Shown: in pieces, positions 5,603 to 9,740 of the stretch
How positions within the stretch are numbered: the stretch's first letter is position 1
Layout: each line of letters starts with the position of its first letter
Notes under the pieces: generated by a model
The model's input: only the letters and a program-made list of their open reading frames with translations
What the model was told of the DNA's origin: nothing
The model's database searches: none
Made by a program: the position numbers and the translations under genes
Origin: Saprospiraceae bacterium
GTDB taxonomy: Bacteria; Bacteroidota; Bacteroidia; Chitinophagales; Saprospiraceae
Assembly (NCBI GenBank): GCA_020850025.1
Contig: JADZFI010000492.1
Location: 1 to 9,740, forward strand
Length of the DNA: 9,740 nt
Reading direction: 5' to 3'

Positions 5603-7324
5603 ATGAAAAGAACCATTACCCTGCTATTTATTGCCATTCTTCATGTTTCCACCTCCCTCTCCGCCCAAAACTGGTCTACCTTCGGGGGCGGCAATGCCCG
5701 AAACGGCCGCACTGAAGTGGCCGGCCCCGCAGTGATTAATGCACCCAAATGGACGGTGAGCAGCGCCACCACCACCCTGGGCAATGCAGTATACACCTTC
5801 GGAGATCGCTTCGTCACCTCCCGCATCACTTTCAGCCCCTACAAAGGCAATATTGAGTGTCGAAACTTGCAAAACGGTCAGTTGCTTTGGACCTCGCCTT
5901 TCATCAGCAACAACAGTATCCTCTATGCCACCGGCTTCACCCAGGATGCCGTGTATGCCCACGATTACGCCACCGATACCGTGTATGCCCTTCACCCGGC
6001 AACCGGCCAGATCAAATGGAAATCTGCCATTGAGTCGCACACCTTCGGGGCGTACCCCGGCTTTGTGTTCGCATGTAATGGCGACCCCATCCTGAACGGT
6101 CAGGTGTATGACGGCCTCTTCACCATTCGCCTGGACAAAAACACCGGCGAACCGCTCTGGACCAACTCCACGGTCATCGCCATAGGGCCTTCCTCGGTGT
6201 TGGCCACCCGTAACGACAAGGTATACCGCATTACCGGCGGCATCACCCTGCCCATTGTGCTGACCGCCATTGATGCCAATACCGGACAAGACCTGTACAG
6301 CTCCTCCCCTATCCCGGGCGATGGCGATCAGGAAAATCCCATTACCCTGGGCGACAACGGCGAAATCTATTTCTGGCGCGATGGCGGGAACTTGTATGCC
6401 TACCTGGATAAAGGCGCCAGTTTCGACCAAATCTGGGCCTATACCCCGGCCATGACCACCGGCGCGGCACTCAGCGGCAATATTTCGGTTGACAACCAGG
6501 GCCATCTGTATGTATTCGACGCCTCCCGCGTGAAACGCATCAACCGCCTTTCAGGCGCCGTAATGGCTGAATCAATAGAATTGAACATGTCGCAACCATC
6601 GCTTACCATCGACGGCGATTCTACCGTGATTGTCAATACCGGCTTGGGGCAATTCATCGCCTTCCGGCCGGATCTTCAGGCCATTAAATGGCAATTGGCA
6701 GCCCCTAACAACGTGTACTGCAATCCGGCGCCCTCCAAAGATGGCATCATGGTGTTCACCTTCGGTGGCAACCAGATTCGGGCGTATCAGTCTGACCAAA
6801 ACCGGGCCCCCGTGGCCGATTTTTCGGTTGCTTCCACGCAAATAGCCATCAATCAACCCCTCAGTTTCCAGGATCAGTCGTCCTATCAGCCCGACACCTG
6901 GACCTGGCATTTTGAAGGCGGAACTCCCGCTATCTCCACGTTGCCCAATCCGGCCGTTTCGTACCAGCAGCCTGGCGTTTATGATGTTTTATTGGTGGTA
7001 GAAAATGCCCTGGGAACCGATACCATCCGCAAATCCTGCCTGGTGGAAGCCGTTCCAGCCACAAGCAGTCAGAAGGAGCCAACTGTTCAGGACTTAAGCG
7101 TGTACCCCAATCCTGCCACCGATTGGTTGAGTTTCCAATGGCCTGCCAAAGAGACTGAACTGCTTTGCCTGGTCACCGATGTTGCCGGACGAATCGTTTA
7201 TCAGGAGCTGCTTGGCAATGAAAAGTCCATGTTGCACGTTCAGTCTTTACCCTCCGGCTGGTATCAGCTTCAATTGCAGGGAAATACGGGACGCTGGCAG
7301 GTAGCGGTGGTGGTGCAGCGGTAA
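5603..7324 (+). CDS. Secreted PQQ-like beta-propeller and PKD protein with T9SS type A sorting domain
   Basis: From the ATG at 5603 the protein has 573 residues. Residues 1-21 are a Sec signal peptide (MKRTITLLFIAILHV, cleavage after SLSA). About 22-395 form a PQQ-like (BamB-like) propeller with repeats such as YALHPATGQIKW, IRLDKNTGEPLW and IDANTGQDLY and an opening WSTFGGGNARNG typical of these folds. A PKD domain follows at about 401-483 (PVADF ... WTWHFEGGTP ... YQQPGVYDVLLVVENALGTDT). The end (about 497-573; LSVYPNPATDWLSF ... LPSGWYQLQL ... VVVQR) is a type A C-terminal sorting domain for type IX secretion, so the protein is exported across the outer membrane and probably surface-attached or released. 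The catalytic or binding role is unknown; real PQQ binding is not indicated. Upstream ATG and TTG codons in frame would spoil the signal peptide, supporting this start. Confidence 0.9.
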   Translation: MKRTITLLFIAILHVSTSLSAQNWSTFGGGNARNGRTEVAGPAVINAPKWTVSSATTTLGNAVYTFGDRFVTSRITFSPYKGNIECRNLQNGQLLWTSPFISNNSILYATGFTQDAVYAHDYATDTVYALHPATGQIKWKSAIESHTFGAYPGFVFACNGDPILNGQVYDGLFTIRLDKNTGEPLWTNSTVIAIGPSSVLATRNDKVYRITGGITLPIVLTAIDANTGQDLYSSSPIPGDGDQENPITLGDNGEIYFWRDGGNLYAYLDKGASFDQIWAYTPAMTTGAALSGNISVDNQGHLYVFDASRVKRINRLSGAVMAESIELNMSQPSLTIDGDSTVIVNTGLGQFIAFRPDLQAIKWQLAAPNNVYCNPAPSKDGIMVFTFGGNQIRAYQSDQNRAPVADFSVASTQIAINQPLSFQDQSSYQPDTWTWHFEGGTPAISTLPNPAVSYQQPGVYDVLLVVENALGTDTIRKSCLVEAVPATSSQKEPTVQDLSVYPNPATDWLSFQWPAKETELLCLVTDVAGRIVYQELLGNEKSMLHVQSLPSGWYQLQLQGNTGRWQVAVVVQR

Positions 7325-7336
7325 TCTTTCAACAAG

Positions 7337-7900
7337 ATGTCCATCCTCTACATTAAAAATATGGTTTGCAACCGCTGTATCATGGCGGTTAAAAGTGAGT
7401 TGGAAAAACTCGGCTTGTCTCCAGATAGTGTCCAGCTGGGAGAGGTTACTTTTGAACAGGATTTGACTGCCATTCAAAAAGAGGCCATTGAACAGGCGCT
7501 GGTCCCATTAGGCTTTGAGCTGATTGACGATAAAAAGAGCCGGCTGATTGAGCGGATCAAAAACCTGATCATCGAACTGGTGCACCACAGGAACAACGAG
7601 CTGCAAACCAATCTCTCGGATTATCTAAGCAGCCAGCTACATCAGGACTATGCTTATCTCTCAGCGCTGTTTTCCGAAGTGGAGGGCAATACCATTGAAA
7701 AATACTACATCGCCCAGAAGATCGAACGAGTCAAGGAGTTGCTGGTGTACGATGAGCTCTCCCTGAGTGAGATCGCTTTCCAGTTGAATTATTCGAGCGT
7801 AGCGCATTTGAGCAACCAGTTCAAAAAGGTGACCGGGCTCACGCCCAGCTTTTTCAAGCAGATTCGGCTGGAAAAAAGAAAGCCCCTGGACCAGATTTGA
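7337..7900 (+). CDS. AraC-type regulator with N-terminal CxxC metal-binding-like domain
   Basis: The 187-residue protein joins two parts. Residues 1-65 have the pattern of a heavy-metal-associated (HMA) ferredoxin-like domain: YIKNMVCNRCIMAVKSELEKLG, with Cys11 and Cys14 where metallochaperones carry MxCxxC, and a closing LVPLGFELIDD. Residues from about 90 to 180 form an AraC/XylS DNA-binding domain with two HTH motifs (LSDYLSSQLHQDYAYLSALFSEVEGNTIEKYY and LSLSEIAFQLNYSSVAHLSNQFKKVTGLTPSFFKQIR). Such proteins are common beside copper ATPases in Bacteroidota. A metal-sensing activator or repressor of the downstream copA is inferred; copper is likely but not proven. The ATG at 7337 lies 12 bp after the preceding stop codon. 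No own promoter was found, so it may be read from upstream. The spacing to copA is 95 bp and includes a TGTAAC direct repeat. Confidence 0.88.
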   Translation: MSILYIKNMVCNRCIMAVKSELEKLGLSPDSVQLGEVTFEQDLTAIQKEAIEQALVPLGFELIDDKKSRLIERIKNLIIELVHHRNNELQTNLSDYLSSQLHQDYAYLSALFSEVEGNTIEKYYIAQKIERVKELLVYDELSLSEIAFQLNYSSVAHLSNQFKKVTGLTPSFFKQIRLEKRKPLDQI

Positions 7901-7917
7901 CCCCACCCCAAAAATCC

Positions 7918-7944
7918 TGTAACTCTTTCCAGAAATGGTGTAAC
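7918..7944 (+). promoter_or_regulatory. TGTAAC direct repeat, 21-bp period, in front of copA
   Basis: TGTAAC occurs at 7918-7923 and 7939-7944 in the same orientation, 21 bp apart, or two helical turns. Direct half-sites on one face of the helix are the usual target of AraC-family regulators, and an AraC-type gene is immediately upstream. The second copy ends about 21 bp before the -7 element of copA, where a -33 box would lie. Confidence 0.58.
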
Positions 7945-7965
7945 AGCTCACGGAGCCTATGCCTC

Positions 7966-7973
7966 CACCTTTG
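7966..7973 (+). promoter_or_regulatory. Probable -7 element of copA
   Basis: CACCTTTG matches TAnnTTTG at all specified positions but the first. No TTTG lies at the -33 position; the TGTAAC repeat occupies that place, which fits an activator-dependent promoter. The predicted start is about 15 bp before the ATG at 7996. Confidence 0.5.
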
Positions 7974-7995
7974 CAGTGAACAAAATATTCATGCA

Positions 7996-9740
7996 ATGGC
8001 AACAGAAACTAACCCTCTCGTTTACCTGCCCCTGGAAGGCGTGGAAAGCGAACATTGCGCGCTGATCGTAGACCGTGGGCTACACACCCTGCCCGCTTTG
8101 GCATCCCATAAAGTAGAGCTGAACAATCAGCGCGCAGTCATCTCACCGGCCAAACCGGAAGCCCTGGCCGAAGCTGTCAAAACCATCCGCGATCTTGGCT
8201 ACGGCGTCACCACCCTGAAAAGAACCTTTACGGTGCTGCAGATGAGCTGCGCAGCCTGCGCCGTGAGCGTGGAAAGCATACTGGCCGGATTGCCCGGCGT
8301 GGTAACGGCCAGCGTCAATTTCGCTACCGCTACCGTCATGGTGGAGTACCTCCCCAATCATGTCAAAACAGAAGATCTGAAAAAAGCGGTCCAATCCATA
8401 GGCTACGACCTGCACATTGCCACCGACTCGCAGCACCAGGACGTTTCGCTGGAGGAGCTTCAGCAACAGCGATTTCAGGCGCTCCAGCGCAAAACCATCT
8501 GGGCTGGTGTGCTTACCCTGCCGGTGGTGGTGATCGGTATGTTCTTCATGGACATCCCGTATGCCAACGAGATCATGTGGGCGCTGTCCACACCGGTGGT
8601 TTTGTGGATGGGTCGGGATTTTTTCCGCAACGCCTGGAAACAGGCCCGGCACCGCTCGGCCAATATGGACACCCTGGTAGCCCTCAGCACCGGCGTTGCT
8701 TACATTTTCAGTGTATTTAATACACTTTTCCCGCATTATTGGCACGAAAGAGGGCTGCACGGCCACGTCTATTTCGAAGCCGCCTCTGTAGTGATTGCTT
8801 TTATCCTGCTGGGAAAATGGCTTGAGGAAAGGGCAAAAGGCAACACTTCCTCGGCGATAAAAAAACTGATGGGATTGCAGCCAAGGGAGGTTACCCTGGT
8901 GCTGGATGACGGGAATACCCGGGTCATCCCCGTAGAACAGGTGGCCAAAGGACAGATCCTGCTGGTAAAACCAGGCGAGAAAATCGCGGTGGACGGCGTG
9001 GTGGTGAGCGGTCAATCCTACGTGGATGAAAGCATGCTGAGCGGCGAGCCCGTTCCGGTGTTGAAATCTGCCGGGCAGGAGGTCTTCGCCGGCACCATCA
9101 ATCAAAAAGGCAGCTTCCGATTCCGGGCAGAGAAAGTAGGAGCGGAAACCCTCCTGGCCCAGATCATTCGAATGGTTCAGGAGGCGCAGGGCAGCAAAGC
9201 GCCGGTGCAAAAACTGGTGGATAAAATTGCGGGCATCTTCGTCCCCATCGTCATCCTCATTGCCTTGCTCACTTTCGTGGCCTGGTATTTCCTGGGCGGT
9301 GAAAACGGATTCACCCAAGGACTGATGGCTATGGTGACCGTACTCGTTATCGCCTGTCCTTGTGCCCTCGGACTGGCCACCCCTACCGCCATCATGGTGG
9401 GTGTAGGCAAGGGCGCCGAGCATGGCATCCTGATCAAAGATGCTGAAAGCCTGGAAGTGGCCCGTCGGTTGAATGCGGTAGTGCTCGACAAAACAGGCAC
9501 CATCACCGAAGGCAAACCGAAGGTGACCGATGCTCATTGGCTGGAGCCGACGGAACGGTTGAAAGATATTCTTTATCATCTGGAGCTTCCCTCCGAGCAC
9601 CCGCTCGCCGCCGCTGTGGTGGAATCACTCGGAGCACGAAAAACCGTGCAGGTGTCTGATTTTGAGAGCATTACCGGAGCAGGTGTAAAAGGGGTGGTAG
9701 ATGGAGAAACCTACTTCGTGGGCAACCAACGTCTGCTGGA
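7996..9740 (+). CDS. copA: Copper-translocating P1B-type ATPase, C-terminus beyond the window
   Basis: The frame is open from the ATG at 7996 to the window end (581 codons; family members have about 740-800). It pumps Cu+ (or a related soft metal) out of the cytoplasm using ATP. A degenerate HMA domain comes first (residues about 8-72), with GVESEHC where GMxCxxC is expected: Ser18 replaces the first Cys and Cys21 remains. A second, intact HMA domain follows (MSCAAC, Cys85 and Cys88). Next come the membrane helices, the actuator loop with SGEP (349-352), the metal-site CPC (Cys454-Pro-Cys456), the phosphorylation motif DKTGT (Asp498) and SEHPLA of the nucleotide-binding domain. CPC with DKTGT and SEHP assigns it to the Cu+ subclass (P1B-1), though the last helices that define the site fully are outside the window. 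A nearby ATG at 7991 is in another frame and ends after 24 codons. Regulation by the upstream CxxC/AraC protein is likely. Confidence 0.96.
   Translation, partial: MATETNPLVYLPLEGVESEHCALIVDRGLHTLPALASHKVELNNQRAVISPAKPEALAEAVKTIRDLGYGVTTLKRTFTVLQMSCAACAVSVESILAGLPGVVTASVNFATATVMVEYLPNHVKTEDLKKAVQSIGYDLHIATDSQHQDVSLEELQQQRFQALQRKTIWAGVLTLPVVVIGMFFMDIPYANEIMWALSTPVVLWMGRDFFRNAWKQARHRSANMDTLVALSTGVAYIFSVFNTLFPHYWHERGLHGHVYFEAASVVIAFILLGKWLEERAKGNTSSAIKKLMGLQPREVTLVLDDGNTRVIPVEQVAKGQILLVKPGEKIAVDGVVVSGQSYVDESMLSGEPVPVLKSAGQEVFAGTINQKGSFRFRAEKVGAETLLAQIIRMVQEAQGSKAPVQKLVDKIAGIFVPIVILIALLTFVAWYFLGGENGFTQGLMAMVTVLVIACPCALGLATPTAIMVGVGKGAEHGILIKDAESLEVARRLNAVVLDKTGTITEGKPKVTDAHWLEPTERLKDILYHLELPSEHPLAAAVVESLGARKTVQVSDFESITGAGVKGVVDGETYFVGNQRLL

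Noticed and set aside
5624..6505. 293-codon open frame on the minus strand
   Set aside because: It is antisense to the propeller protein and rich in Gly, Ala and Val, a typical shadow of repetitive beta-propeller coding sequence.
7991..8065. Alternative start ATG at 7991 for the copper ATPase
   Set aside because: It is in another frame and meets a stop after 24 codons; the ATG at 7996 gives the full ATPase frame.
8143..9600. 485-codon open frame on the minus strand
   Set aside because: It lies wholly antisense to copA, whose plus-strand frame has all P1B-ATPase motifs. The translation is rich in His and Gln without recognisable domains, as expected from a shadow of a GC-balanced gene.

Overview
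The window looks like a chromosome segment of a member of the Bacteroidota, perhaps a marine or salt-exposed Saprospirales- or Rhodothermus-like lineage. The evidence is a secreted protein with a type IX secretion (Por) C-terminal sorting domain, promoter motifs of the TAnnTTTG type, starts without Shine-Dalgarno sequences, and the typical Bacteroidota pair of a small CxxC/AraC-type regulator next to a copper P-type ATPase. The genus assignment is only a guess.

Layout. (1) 3-428: the 3' end of a GH16 beta-glucanase. (2) 431-554: a long imperfect inverted repeat built from four copies of a cgcacagattt-type unit. (3) 604-1083: a small membrane protein with a PH-like cytoplasmic domain. (4) 1111-3061, minus strand: a two-gene operon of a Crp/Fnr-family regulator followed 10 bp later by a CPA-type cation:proton antiporter. 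(5) 3062-3545: a 484-bp divergent intergenic region unusually rich in palindromes. It has two TTGAY-N4-GTCAA operator-like sites, one near each divergent gene, and a minus-strand element consisting of a possible 24-residue ORF ending in a GAAA-capped hairpin with a U tract. (6) 3546-5557: mpgS and mpgP, overlapping by ATGA, the two-step pathway from GDP-mannose and 3-phosphoglycerate to the compatible solute mannosylglycerate. (7) 5603-7324: a secreted beta-propeller/PKD protein with a T9SS tail and its own well-formed promoter. (8) 7337-9740: a copper-homeostasis pair, a regulator with a CxxC N-terminus and AraC HTH, then a CopA-type ATPase that runs off the window. A TGTAAC direct repeat spaced by exactly 21 bp lies in front of copA.

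How they may work together. The antiporter, the Crp-like regulator and mpgSP form a plausible osmotic/ionic stress module. The two matching palindromes suggest that one Crp-family protein, perhaps the one encoded here, controls both divergent units. The copper module is separate. No tRNA, rRNA, CRISPR array, IS element or phage gene was seen. The most unusual part is the structured 3.1-3.5 kb intergenic region, where a tiny gene, a small RNA or an attenuator of the crp operon are all possible.
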